A DNA stretch of 12,109 nucleotides from Candidatus Woesearchaeota archaeon (lineage in GTDB: Archaea > Nanobdellota > Nanobdellia > Woesearchaeales > GW2011-AR4), in contig JAGVXR010000061.1 of assembly GCA_018303645.1 (NCBI GenBank), positions 1-12,109 on the forward strand, written 5' to 3'. Of this stretch, positions 1 through 6,255 are shown in pieces (position 1 is the stretch's first letter; each line of letters starts with the position of its first letter). The translations under genes were made by a program, and so were the position numbers. The notes beneath the pieces are model-generated. The model saw only the letters and a list, made by a program, of their open reading frames with translations. It was not told where the DNA came from and searched no databases.

Positions 1-888
1 AAATTTATTTCTTAATTCCTCCATCAATCTGTAAAATTCATCAACATTCTCGCAAATAGCCCTGAATTCCAGCTCGCAATAGCCGATTGTTTTTGTTATA
101 GAAACGCATGTTTTGTAGTATTTGAGAAATTGTATTATTTTCTTTTCGACTTCTTCTACATTCTCTAAATGAAGGAATACCCTATAGTGCAGAAATCCCA
201 ATAATTGATAATTTAGAAAAATTCTATAACCCAGTATTATGCCATTCTTTTCCAACATCTTTATTCTTTCCTTTACAGCATTTGGGGTTAATTTCACTAT
301 TTTTGCAAGCTCAACAAGCGGAATTCTTGAGTTTTTTGCAAGCTGTGAGAGGATTTTTTTGTCTATATTGTCAATGGCAACTTTTTCAATGTCGCCAGTC
401 ATTGTTATCTGCTCGTCGGATTTTATATCAAGTATCGGCTTTGGCTTGAAGTAATAGAAGTCAGTTTCAATTATAACCTGCTTGCTTTTTACATACTTTT
501 CATAATCCTTCATTATTTTTTGGTACTGCCTTTTGAAGTGCATGATGCTTTGAGCCCATAAGTCAATTGTGTAGTCCCATTTTCCATTGACTGAGATATT
601 GACTCCAACACTTTCCTGCGAGCACATATGCTGAATGAACTTCTTTTCGATTTCAGGAGTCATTTTGTGAAACTTGAAATAAACCATGTAGATTTCCAAG
701 CCCAATTTTGACGCATTTATGTCTGTGTAAAAGCCTTTTATGACTCCTCTTTTGACAAGGTTTTCAATTCTGTATTTTGCAACCTGCTTTGAAATGCCGA
801 CTTTTTTGGCTAATTGGCTTAGAGGCATTCTTGAATCAAAGTCCAAAGCGTAGATTATCTTCCTGTCAGTTAAGTCCAATTCTTCCAT
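1..888 (-). CDS. Tandem Lrp/AsnC-family transcriptional regulator (C-terminus cut by window edge)
   Basis: DNA-binding regulator of the Lrp/AsnC family. Translating back from the ATG at 888 gives 296 residues open to base 1, so the C-terminus is missing. Two helix-turn-helix units are visible. The first, about residues 5-50, starts LTDRKIIYALDFDSR and contains LSQLAKKVGISKQVAKYRI. The second, about 172-222, starts IDNIDKKILSQLAKNSRIP and contains LVELAKIVKLTPNAVKERI. Each is followed by a beta/alpha stretch consistent with the AsnC effector domain (about 60-145 and 225-296). A normal Lrp has one such unit in about 150 residues, so this is a duplicated form. A TATA box about 29 nt upstream of the ATG implies a leaderless mRNA and supports this start. 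Effector and targets cannot be read from sequence. Family call is confident; the specific role is unknown. Confidence 0.88.
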   Translation of the reverse strand, partial: MEELDLTDRKIIYALDFDSRMPLSQLAKKVGISKQVAKYRIENLVKRGVIKGFYTDINASKLGLEIYMVYFKFHKMTPEIEKKFIQHMCSQESVGVNISVNGKWDYTIDLWAQSIMHFKRQYQKIMKDYEKYVKSKQVIIETDFYYFKPKPILDIKSDEQITMTGDIEKVAIDNIDKKILSQLAKNSRIPLVELAKIVKLTPNAVKERIKMLEKNGIILGYRIFLNYQLLGFLHYRVFLHLENVEEVEKKIIQFLKYYKTCVSITKTIGYCELEFRAICENVDEFYRLMEELRNKF

Positions 889-913
889 AATATTTTACAA
901 TAATATCTTTTTA

Positions 914-921
914 TATATAAA
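914..921 (-). promoter_or_regulatory. TATA box of the Lrp/AsnC gene
   Basis: TTTATATA on the minus strand, centred about 29 nt before the ATG at 888, within AT-rich DNA. The spacing predicts transcription starting at or next to the start codon. Confidence 0.6.
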
Positions 922-982
922 TATTGCGTTTTGTTAAAAAAATTAAGAGAAAGATTTAACTAGATGATGTATAGTTTTACTA

Positions 983-990
983 CTTAAAAG
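983..990 (+). promoter_or_regulatory. Candidate TATA box of the 1031 block
   Basis: CTTAAAAG, centred about 44 nt before the ATG at 1031, predicts a leader of roughly 18 nt. Within that leader GGCGAT (1021-1026) partly matches the archaeal Shine-Dalgarno core GGTGAT, four bases before the ATG. Confidence 0.35.
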
Positions 991-1030
991 AAATAAAAAA
1001 TTATGTACAATTAATCAACTGGCGATAAAA

Positions 1031-1588
1031 ATGAGTTTAAGACAATTCCAACCATCAGAATTTCTGGATTTTGCAGAAAAGAAAATAAGAGAATTATATG
1101 CAGTTAGGGATACAAAAATGACTTCTTCACATGTATACACATCTCCAGAAGAAAAAGGATACTCACGTATGTATTTAGAAAAAGAATTTGAAGTTGACTC
1201 TAAAGATGTAGTAAGATTAAACCGAGGATTTGGTTACCCATTATATGGTAAATTTAGTGTCATGGTAGGTAGACTATTAGGTTTTTCAAAAGAGGAGGTT
1301 AAGTCTGTAGACGAATTGTTAGCTATGGACCCTCAAGATAAAATTGTAGGAGTAGTAACATATCATGCGTCTATCCCAATTGAAGATCAAGGATTTAGGA
1401 CTGATTGGTATCATATGATGATTAAAACAGACGACTTTCAAACAATTACTAAATCTAAAGGACTTAAACAAGTACATTCTGATAGACGCATGGAGGAACC
1501 AATAAATGTCCCGCTACAAGAATTGCCTCTTGAAGAAGCTTTATATAAATTTATTTTAATGACAAAAACTTTAGAGAAAGATAAATAA
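1031..1588 (+). CDS. Unrecognised 185-aa protein, first gene of an AT-rich three-gene block
   Basis: I do not recognise this protein. It is 185 aa, soluble, with no signal peptide or membrane segment. It begins MSLRQFQPSEFLDFAEKKIR and has a central stretch DKIVGVVTYHASIPIEDQ followed by TDWYHMMIK. A C-terminal part reads INVPLQELPLEEALYKFIL. The last segment is faintly like the region after a Nudix box, but no Nudix box (GX5EX7REXXEEXG) is present, so that assignment is not made. Codon use is strongly A/T-ending, like the two genes downstream and unlike scpA. The HAD hydrolase gene starts 46 nt after its stop on the same strand, so the three may be cotranscribed. A short leader with a weak GGCGAT site precedes the ATG. 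Coding status is well supported by length and frame; function is unknown. Confidence 0.72.
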   Translation: MSLRQFQPSEFLDFAEKKIRELYAVRDTKMTSSHVYTSPEEKGYSRMYLEKEFEVDSKDVVRLNRGFGYPLYGKFSVMVGRLLGFSKEEVKSVDELLAMDPQDKIVGVVTYHASIPIEDQGFRTDWYHMMIKTDDFQTITKSKGLKQVHSDRRMEEPINVPLQELPLEEALYKFILMTKTLEKDK

Positions 1589-1634
1589 TAAAAATATTGG
1601 TGTAATCAAAAAAAGCATTCTTTATGATTATTTA

Positions 1635-2249
1635 ATGAAAATGATGCCAAAAAAACATCTGATTTTGGATGCTATGGGTGTGATTTTCATAGATAGAAAT
1701 GACTTTGAACAAGTTTATTTACCTTATTTCAAGGAAAAGCATAGTTTTAACGAAGAAAAAGCGAGAGAACTCTACTATTCTAAGCTTACGTTAGGACAGA
1801 TTTCGTCTGAACAATTTTTCTCATTAATAGGCATTCCTAATCAAAATGGTTTTGTTGATAGATTAAGAATTGACACACAATTCATGGAATTTGCACAGAA
1901 ATTTAGAGATAAATATCAAATTTCAATACTTTCTAATGATACTGTTGAATGGGCTAATTCAATAAAACAGCGCTTTGGACTTGATGCGTTAATTGATGGT
2001 TATTTTGTGAGTGGAGAAATAGGTTTTAGAAAACCAGATGTTAGAGCATACATAAACACATTCAAAAGACTAAACGCAAAGCCTTCTGATTGCATAGTAG
2101 TTGATGATATTAGTGATAATCTGTTATCTGCAAAAGGATTGGGTAGTAAAACTATTCAATTTTTAAGAGGGCAAGAAGTAAAATCTGTAAGTCCTTATGT
2201 TTCAAGTTTTTTAGAATTATATAAGCTTTTAATAAGTAATGGAAAATGA
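1635..2249 (+). CDS. HAD-superfamily hydrolase (subfamily IA-like)
   Basis: Haloacid-dehalogenase-fold hydrolase, probably a small-molecule phosphatase; substrate unknown. Four HAD motifs are visible in 204 aa. Motif I is LILDAMGVIF, with nucleophile Asp12. Motif II is ISILSND (Ser100-Asn101). Motif III is GFRKPD, with Lys133. Motif IV is CIVVDDISDN (Asp157-Asp158). The alpha-helical stretch between motifs I and II fits a C1-type cap, as in subfamily IA. The residue two after the nucleophile is Met14, where classic phosphatases have the Asp acid/base; some IA-type relatives (YihX-like) also lack it, so activity is not excluded. The start could be Met1, Met3 or Met4. Its TGA stop overlaps the methyltransferase ATG in an ATGA junction, implying translational coupling. 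Base use is AT-rich like its neighbours. Confidence 0.85.
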   Translation: MKMMPKKHLILDAMGVIFIDRNDFEQVYLPYFKEKHSFNEEKARELYYSKLTLGQISSEQFFSLIGIPNQNGFVDRLRIDTQFMEFAQKFRDKYQISILSNDTVEWANSIKQRFGLDALIDGYFVSGEIGFRKPDVRAYINTFKRLNAKPSDCIVVDDISDNLLSAKGLGSKTIQFLRGQEVKSVSPYVSSFLELYKLLISNGK

Positions 2250-2929
2250 CAAAATTAGATGAAATTGGGAGATACTGGGATAATGTATATAAACAATTCC
2301 ACAGAAGTAATCCGTCTAGAATGTCTGTTTGGAATGAACAGCCACATCCATTTTTCTCAAGATACATTGATTTTTTAAAGTATAAAGGAGTTAAAAATGT
2401 TTTGGATGCAGGCTGTGGTGAGGGAAGAGAAAGCAAGCCATTTTATGATGCTGGCTTTAATATCATTGGAGTTGATGCCTCTAAATCTGCTTTAACTTTA
2501 TTTAGAAAAAATTTTGGTAATAGTGAACGTGTAAGTATAGTTCATGCACTTCTTGAAGAACTTCCTATCGAACCCGAGAGTATCGACGCTTTAATTTGTT
2601 ATCATGTTTTAACACACATAAAAGAAGTTCATAAAGTATTAGATAATTTCTACACAATCCTGAGAAATGGTGGTTATGCACTTCTGGAATTTACATCCAA
2701 AAAAGATTCTACCTATGGACAGGGAGGAAGGCTTTCTGATAGAGAATTTTTGCAACACGGGGTTTATTTAAGATACGATGAGCCTGACGATATTGGAAGA
2801 ATGGTGGAAAGATTTGAATTTGTTTCACCTTTCACATCAGAATATATAACTGACCCTTCTCATGGCTCAGGATATATACGCGAAAAAAGGCATAGGCACC
2901 ATTCTTATTTTGTTGTAGCTAGGAAATGA
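2246..2929 (+). CDS. Class I SAM-dependent methyltransferase
   Basis: Rossmann-fold methyltransferase of 227 aa that would transfer a methyl group from S-adenosylmethionine; acceptor unknown. Motif I is VLDAGCGEGRES (residues 52-63), the glycine-rich SAM loop. Asp77 in NIIGVDASKSAL is the acidic residue at the end of strand 2 that usually contacts the ribose. Strand 4 is DALICYHVLTHI (114-125) and strand 5 is LRNGGYALLEFT (139-150). The C-terminus ends in a beta-like SYFVVARK. This order matches the Methyltransf_11/25 type common on small molecules. The ATG overlaps the HAD stop (ATGA), so the two proteins are probably made together, which suggests but does not prove a shared pathway. Confidence 0.87.
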   Translation: MTKLDEIGRYWDNVYKQFHRSNPSRMSVWNEQPHPFFSRYIDFLKYKGVKNVLDAGCGEGRESKPFYDAGFNIIGVDASKSALTLFRKNFGNSERVSIVHALLEELPIEPESIDALICYHVLTHIKEVHKVLDNFYTILRNGGYALLEFTSKKDSTYGQGGRLSDREFLQHGVYLRYDEPDDIGRMVERFEFVSPFTSEYITDPSHGSGYIREKRHRHHSYFVVARK

Positions 2930-2943
2930 TTATTTCAATAAAC

Positions 2944-2951
2944 TTTATATA
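2944..2951 (+). promoter_or_regulatory. TATA box of scpA
   Basis: TTTATATA centred 27-28 nt before the ATG at 2975. This predicts a leaderless scpA transcript and a transcription unit separate from the methyltransferase block ending at 2929. Confidence 0.65.
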
Positions 2952-2974
2952 CCATTACTTTCCATAAATATAGT

Positions 2975-3790
2975 ATGGACCCCCACGAGCGAATTTTCAG
3001 CATACTCTTCTCAAAGGCTGATGAAATAACCTGGCAGACAATAATCTTTGACCTTGTCAAAACCGAGCAGATGGATCCCTGGGACATAGATGTAAGCACC
3101 CTAACCCAGAAATATATAGATATGCTAAGAACCATAAAGGAGCATGATTTCAGGGTTTCAGGCAAGGTTTTGCTGGCAGCAGCCATACTGCTCAAGCTGA
3201 AGTCAAACAAGCTTGTTGGCGAGGACTTAAGCGAGCTTGACAGGCTTCTTATGGGTGTGGGGGAAGAGATGGAGGAGCTGGGCTTTGAGGAAACATCAAC
3301 CATAGAAAAACTCGGCGAAATCCCGACATTAATACCAAGGACGCCGCAGCCGAGAAAGAGGAAAGTTTCAATCTTTGACTTGGTCGAAGCTCTGGAAAGG
3401 GCGCTGGAAGTCAAAAAGAGAAGGCTTTTGCATTCCATACCTCCGCTTAACCTTGAAGCGCCAAAAAAGAAGAAGGATGTAACTGAGATTATACGGGAGG
3501 TTTATGGCAGGATAAGGGGTTTTTTTATCACAGCATTGAGCGGAAAACTGACATTCTCAAAGCTTTTGCCTTCTGAATCAAAAGAGGACAAGGTTCATAC
3601 TTTTATACCATTGCTGCATTTAGCCCAACAGAATAAAATCGAGCTTGTGCAGGAAATGCCTTTTGGAGAGATAGAGATTTTGCTGAAGAAGAAGGAAGAG
3701 GCGATGTTGTTTCTAAAGCTAATTCTTCTTAAGATATTTCCCAACCCTTTTCAACCCTTCCTCAATCTTGCTGACATCAAGGGCATATGA
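2975..3790 (+). CDS. scpA: Segregation and condensation protein A (kleisin)
   Basis: ScpA-family kleisin, the subunit that bridges SMC ATPase heads in the condensin complex that compacts and segregates chromosomes. The N-terminal kleisin region is seen in TEQMDPWDIDVSTLTQKYID (residues 30-49) followed by the helix KVLLAAAILLKLKSNKL (64-80), which is the diagnostic ScpA pattern. The middle (about 85-170) is charged linker. The C-terminal winged-helix region (about 170-240) contains EIIREVYGRIRGFFITAL and FIPLLHLAQQNKIELVQE. SMC and ScpB are not in this window. The last 24 or so residues (LKLILLKIFPNPFQPFLNL and on) lie wholly or partly antisense to the aminotransferase C-terminus and look like a read-through extension of the usual kleisin end. 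The TATA spacing supports the ATG at 2975. Confidence 0.9.
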   Translation: MDPHERIFSILFSKADEITWQTIIFDLVKTEQMDPWDIDVSTLTQKYIDMLRTIKEHDFRVSGKVLLAAAILLKLKSNKLVGEDLSELDRLLMGVGEEMEELGFEETSTIEKLGEIPTLIPRTPQPRKRKVSIFDLVEALERALEVKKRRLLHSIPPLNLEAPKKKKDVTEIIREVYGRIRGFFITALSGKLTFSKLLPSESKEDKVHTFIPLLHLAQQNKIELVQEMPFGEIEILLKKKEEAMLFLKLILLKIFPNPFQPFLNLADIKGI

Positions 3791-4771
3791 AAACCTTACC
3801 CTGTCATTTGCCCCGAACCATTCGCCAAGGTAAGTGATTACATTGTATTTTCTGAACATGTCCCATACAAATTTTCTTGGATTCTTTACTTTGGGCAGTA
3901 TGTAAAATGCGCCTTCAGGCTTCCATACATCAAGCCCGAGCCTGCACATGCCCTCGTAAATCAAATCCCTTCTCTGCTTCCATATCTTAACCTGCTTATC
4001 AACAAACTTTCTGGGCACCTTTGTGGCGTGATGCGCCATTCTCTGCGCCAATATGTTTGTATTCATTGAAGTGTATGTTTTCAGCCTGACTGCCCCATTC
4101 ACGATTGACTTGTCATTTGAGTAAAGATAGCCGACCCTTGCGCCGCACATGTCAAAAGTCTTGGAGAAGGAGTTTATTGTGACGACATGCGGGCCTGATA
4201 GCATGTAATTCTCCCTTTCGTAAATCATGTCCTTGTAAACCTCGTCTGAAAGGAGCGGTATGTCAAGGTCTTCTGTAACTTTCTCGATGAATTTCAGCGT
4301 TTTTATGTCCTGTATCCTGCCTGTCGGGTTTGAGGGGGAGTTTATCAAAACAGCCTTTGCCTTGTGCACCTTATTTTCAAAATCATCAACATCAATCTTG
4401 CCTTTGTGGGTTTCAACATACAAAGGCTTCATGTGATTCAGCTCAACCAATGGATTGTATGAGTAATAATAAGGCTTATGGATTAGTATGCAGTCTTTCG
4501 GCTTTCCTATCGCCCTCAGCGTCAGGTCTAGAGCCTCTGATGCGCCGTTTGTGATTACAAAGTCATCGCTTGCGCTGCCTTTGAACTCTTTTGACAAGGC
4601 TTTTCTCAGATAAACCTGCCCTGCCACCAGCCCGTATTTGAAGTCTTCAGGCTCAGGCATGCACGAAAGCACCTCTTTCGGAGGCGGCAAGTCAGGCTGC
4701 CCGGAGCCGAATGAAATTATGCCTTTGCCTCTTACTCCAATGAAGGTTGAAGGCGACAAATTGTTTTCCAT
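3719..4771 (-). CDS. PLP-dependent aminotransferase, class I/II (aspartate aminotransferase-like)
   Basis: Fold-type I aminotransferase using pyridoxal 5'-phosphate. From the ATG at 4771 it is 350 aa, somewhat short for the family (about 380-400). Signatures are ISFGSGQPDLPPP near the N-terminus, INSPSNPTG (143-151) with Asn148, LLSDEVY (173-179) with Asp176 for the pyridine nitrogen, and INSFSKTFDMCGARVGY with Schiff-base Lys204 and phosphate-binding Arg211. Arg326 in RVRFSYA should bind the substrate carboxylate. Substrate cannot be fixed: aspartate, alanine or aromatic specificity are all possible. An in-frame GTG at 4780 would add three residues, but a CTTTAAAACC TATA box at 4791-4800 lies only about 15 nt from that GTG and about 25 nt from the ATG, so the ATG is preferred. 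The 3' end overlaps scpA by 72 bp, tail-to-tail. Confidence 0.9.
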   Translation of the reverse strand: MENNLSPSTFIGVRGKGIISFGSGQPDLPPPKEVLSCMPEPEDFKYGLVAGQVYLRKALSKEFKGSASDDFVITNGASEALDLTLRAIGKPKDCILIHKPYYYSYNPLVELNHMKPLYVETHKGKIDVDDFENKVHKAKAVLINSPSNPTGRIQDIKTLKFIEKVTEDLDIPLLSDEVYKDMIYERENYMLSGPHVVTINSFSKTFDMCGARVGYLYSNDKSIVNGAVRLKTYTSMNTNILAQRMAHHATKVPRKFVDKQVKIWKQRRDLIYEGMCRLGLDVWKPEGAFYILPKVKNPRKFVWDMFRKYNVITYLGEWFGANDRVRFSYALDVSKIEEGLKRVGKYLKKN

Positions 4772-4791
4772 AAAAAGCACTTATATGGCTG

Positions 4792-4799
4792 GTTTTAAA
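4792..4799 (-). promoter_or_regulatory. TATA box of the aminotransferase gene
   Basis: Minus-strand TTTAAAAC centred about 25 nt before the ATG at 4771. It implies a leaderless or near-leaderless mRNA and decides between the GTG (4780) and ATG (4771) starts. Confidence 0.5.
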
Positions 4800-5000
4800 G
4801 GTGTTATTAAATGTTTTGATGGGGCGACACTGTCTAGTTAAAGTCACCTATCTGAATCCATAAGGAAAACTTTGGTTTAATATGAATAATTTATAGACGA
4901 GAAAAATTATAGAGGTTTTTTCACTAAGTTTTAAAATTAAGAGATGACGATAATTATACAGTACCTGATGGGGCAAATTTGAAGGAATTGTGGCGAAAAA

Positions 5001-5008
5001 TTTATATA
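5001..5008 (+). promoter_or_regulatory. TATA box of the RHH antitoxin gene
   Basis: TTTATATA centred 27-28 nt before the ATG at 5032. It places transcription start at the ATG and rules out an upstream in-frame GTG at 4990, which lies before the TATA box. Confidence 0.65.
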
Positions 5009-5009
5009 T

Positions 5010-5024
5010 CTGTTGTATATACAG
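5010..5024 (+). promoter_or_regulatory. Candidate autoregulatory operator
   Basis: A perfect 10-bp palindrome TGTATATACA (5014-5023), with outer CTGT (5010-5013) and ACAG (5021-5024) also forming inverted arms. It lies between the TATA box and the ATG of a ribbon-helix-helix gene. RHH antitoxins commonly bind such palindromes at their own promoters, so this is the natural operator candidate. The role is inferred from position and symmetry only. Confidence 0.4.
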
Positions 5025-5031
5025 TAGCTAT

Positions 5032-5292
5032 ATGACAACCGAAATGATTACTCTAAAGCTGGACGATATGTTTTTGAAAGAGATAGACTCTATTGTGGAG
5101 AAACAGGGCTATCATAACAGAACAGAATTTATCAGAAACGCTCTTAGGGAAAAGGTGGAAGAAACCAAACTAAAGGATGCTATGATAGAAATTGCACATC
5201 TGAAAGGGGCTTCTAAAAAGAAAACAAGCGATGAGCAACTGGAAAAAGTAAGACAGAAAGTTTTTGAAGAGCTTGATAGAAAAATTAGATAA
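5032..5292 (+). CDS. Ribbon-helix-helix (CopG/Arc-type) antitoxin-like protein
   Basis: Small DNA-binding protein of 86 aa. The N-terminus MTTEMITLKLDDMFLKEID gives the beta strand and first helix, and YHNRTEFIRNALREKVEE gives the turn and second helix of an RHH dimer. The charged C-terminal half (about 45-86) is where such antitoxins usually contact the toxin. The start is the ATG at 5032, because a TATA box sits 27-28 nt upstream and a palindrome lies between them. It is convergent with a PIN-domain gene, overlapping it by 8 bp (5285-5292), instead of preceding it in an operon as usual for VapBC. Pairing with that toxin is therefore likely but not proven. It could alternatively be a lone regulator. 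The family call is strong. Confidence 0.82.
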   Translation: MTTEMITLKLDDMFLKEIDSIVEKQGYHNRTEFIRNALREKVEETKLKDAMIEIAHLKGASKKKTSDEQLEKVRQKVFEELDRKIR

Positions 5293-5701
5293 GTTCCTCT
5301 GGCTTGTAGTGTTTTGATATATCCTCCAGTTTTCTGAAATGCCTGTCTCTAGTTACAAGGATTAAGTCATTGTCTCTTGCGACTATGGCGTGCAAAGCAT
5401 CTCCAGCAGGCACGCCTCTTTCCTTTGAAATTTTTTTGGCTTCTTCTCTCTGTTTTTCTGTAGCTATAATCTTTTTTGTAATCTTCTCAAAAGGCTTAAA
5501 CATTCCGTTGATTTCTGCAACTGAATAAAGTGTCTCAAGCTCTTTGATAAGAAAATCTGTAAGTACAATAACTTTTTCATTCGCTTTTATCTTGACAAGA
5601 AGCTTAAAGGCATAATCACCTAGTGGCTCATTGTTATAACCTTTCCTGTCTTCGTAAAGATCAACCCAAATTGATGTGTCTATTATATACTCTTCCGTCA
5701 T
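5285..5701 (-). CDS. vapC: PIN-domain ribonuclease, VapC-like toxin
   Basis: PIN-fold RNase of 138 aa, the usual VapC size. Acidic metal-binding residues are in place: Asp8 in YIIDTSIWVDLY, Glu54 in FLIKELETLY, Asp101 in GVPAGDALHAIVA and Asp119 in LILVTRDRHF. All catalytic positions look intact, so it should be active against RNA unless neutralised by an antitoxin. The RHH gene faces it with an 8-bp tail overlap. No well-placed TATA box is seen: the nearest, TTAAAATA at 5715-5722, is only about 18 nt from the ATG. The decayed lipoprotein frame ends 17 nt upstream on the same strand, so cotranscription from that promoter is possible. Function is confident; partner assignment is inferred. Confidence 0.87.
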   Translation of the reverse strand: MTEEYIIDTSIWVDLYEDRKGYNNEPLGDYAFKLLVKIKANEKVIVLTDFLIKELETLYSVAEINGMFKPFEKITKKIIATEKQREEAKKISKERGVPAGDALHAIVARDNDLILVTRDRHFRKLEDISKHYKPEELI

Positions 5702-5718
5702 TGTTGTTAAAGCATATT

Positions 5719-6189
5719 TTAATCAGTAATTTTTGCCTCAACCCTTGTTTTTTTCCAATAAACATCTGGTTGTCCTTCACTGCAAGTGGCATAGTAATAA
5801 TGGCTACCATCGTAATTATTATAATATTCAGACCTTTCATCAATAAAATGCTTTGATTCATAGGTAGTTTCGGTGTCATTAGCATCATAACACCAAGTCT
5901 TTATACTCACTAAAACTCTACGGTCATTGGGATTGATTATACTATAAGCATTATAATAATGTGCGGGTCCATCTAAATTTATTACTCTTTGCGTATCTTT
6001 AAATTCAACAATAAGTGCCTTATCCTGTTGTTTTACCTCTTCACATGATGGACAAGAAGGGCATATTTTTTCAGGTCATTTAGGACATTCAGTTGGTTTA
6101 GGACATTCTAACACTGGGCTATTTGCACAAGCTGATACTAAAGTTACTATAATTATAATACCAGTCAAAAGATATTTTTTGTCCATCAT
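5719..6189 (-). pseudogene. Small lipoprotein gene interrupted by one in-frame TGA
   Basis: Reading from the ATG at 6189 (or 6186) gives a lipoprotein signal: MDKKYLLTGIIIIVTLVSAC, with lipobox-like VSAC and the Cys that would be lipidated. A Cys/Pro-rich stretch follows (ECPKPTECPK, then TGA at 6078-6076, then PEKICPSCPSCEE). The same frame then continues about 118 codons to TAA at 5719. It passes through a beta-type domain with IVEFKDTQRVINLDG, NPNDRRVLVSIKTWCYD and a Tyr/Asn-rich patch. Total would be about 156 aa. Apart from the TGA the frame is intact, so this is either a recent nonsense mutation, a sequencing error or recoding. Other genes here end in TGA, so TGA is a stop in this genome. 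GGAG (6197-6200) lies 7 nt before the ATG. Domain function is not recognised. Confidence 0.65.
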
Positions 6190-6220
6190 GTCGATACTCC
6201 ATACTCATTAATGTTGCCAT

Positions 6221-6230
6221 CTTTATAAAG
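6221..6230 (-). promoter_or_regulatory. Candidate TATA box of the lipoprotein gene
   Basis: CTTTATAAAG (self-complementary), centred about 37 nt before the ATG at 6189. It predicts a roughly 10-nt leader containing the GGAG ribosome-binding site at 6197-6200. This is one of the few promoters here that is not strictly leaderless. Confidence 0.4.
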
Positions 6231-6255
6231 AAAAAACAACCTAAAATTTAACTTT

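Noticed and set aside
2935..3438. Long Ser-rich minus-strand frame opposite scpA, and similar frames opposite ftsY and prs
   Set aside because: Their compositions (Ser/Phe-rich) are those of antisense shadows of Lys/Glu-rich genes, and each lies over a clearly recognised protein.
4990..5031. In-frame GTG extension of the RHH antitoxin (14 extra residues)
   Set aside because: The GTG lies upstream of the TATA box, and the added peptide would be encoded by promoter and operator DNA. The ATG at 5032 has ideal TATA spacing.
4928..5035. Short plus-strand frame (about 35 codons, reading VLKLRDDDNYTVPDGANLK) before the antitoxin
   Set aside because: It has no start codon after the preceding stop, runs through the TATA box and ends overlapping the antitoxin ATG. 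At most it is a gene remnant; the rest of 4801-4989 shows nothing I can name.
5719..5910. Separate 63-aa minus-strand gene starting at 5910
   Set aside because: It is the C-terminal part of the longer lipoprotein frame; the same frame continues upstream to a signal peptide with only one TGA.
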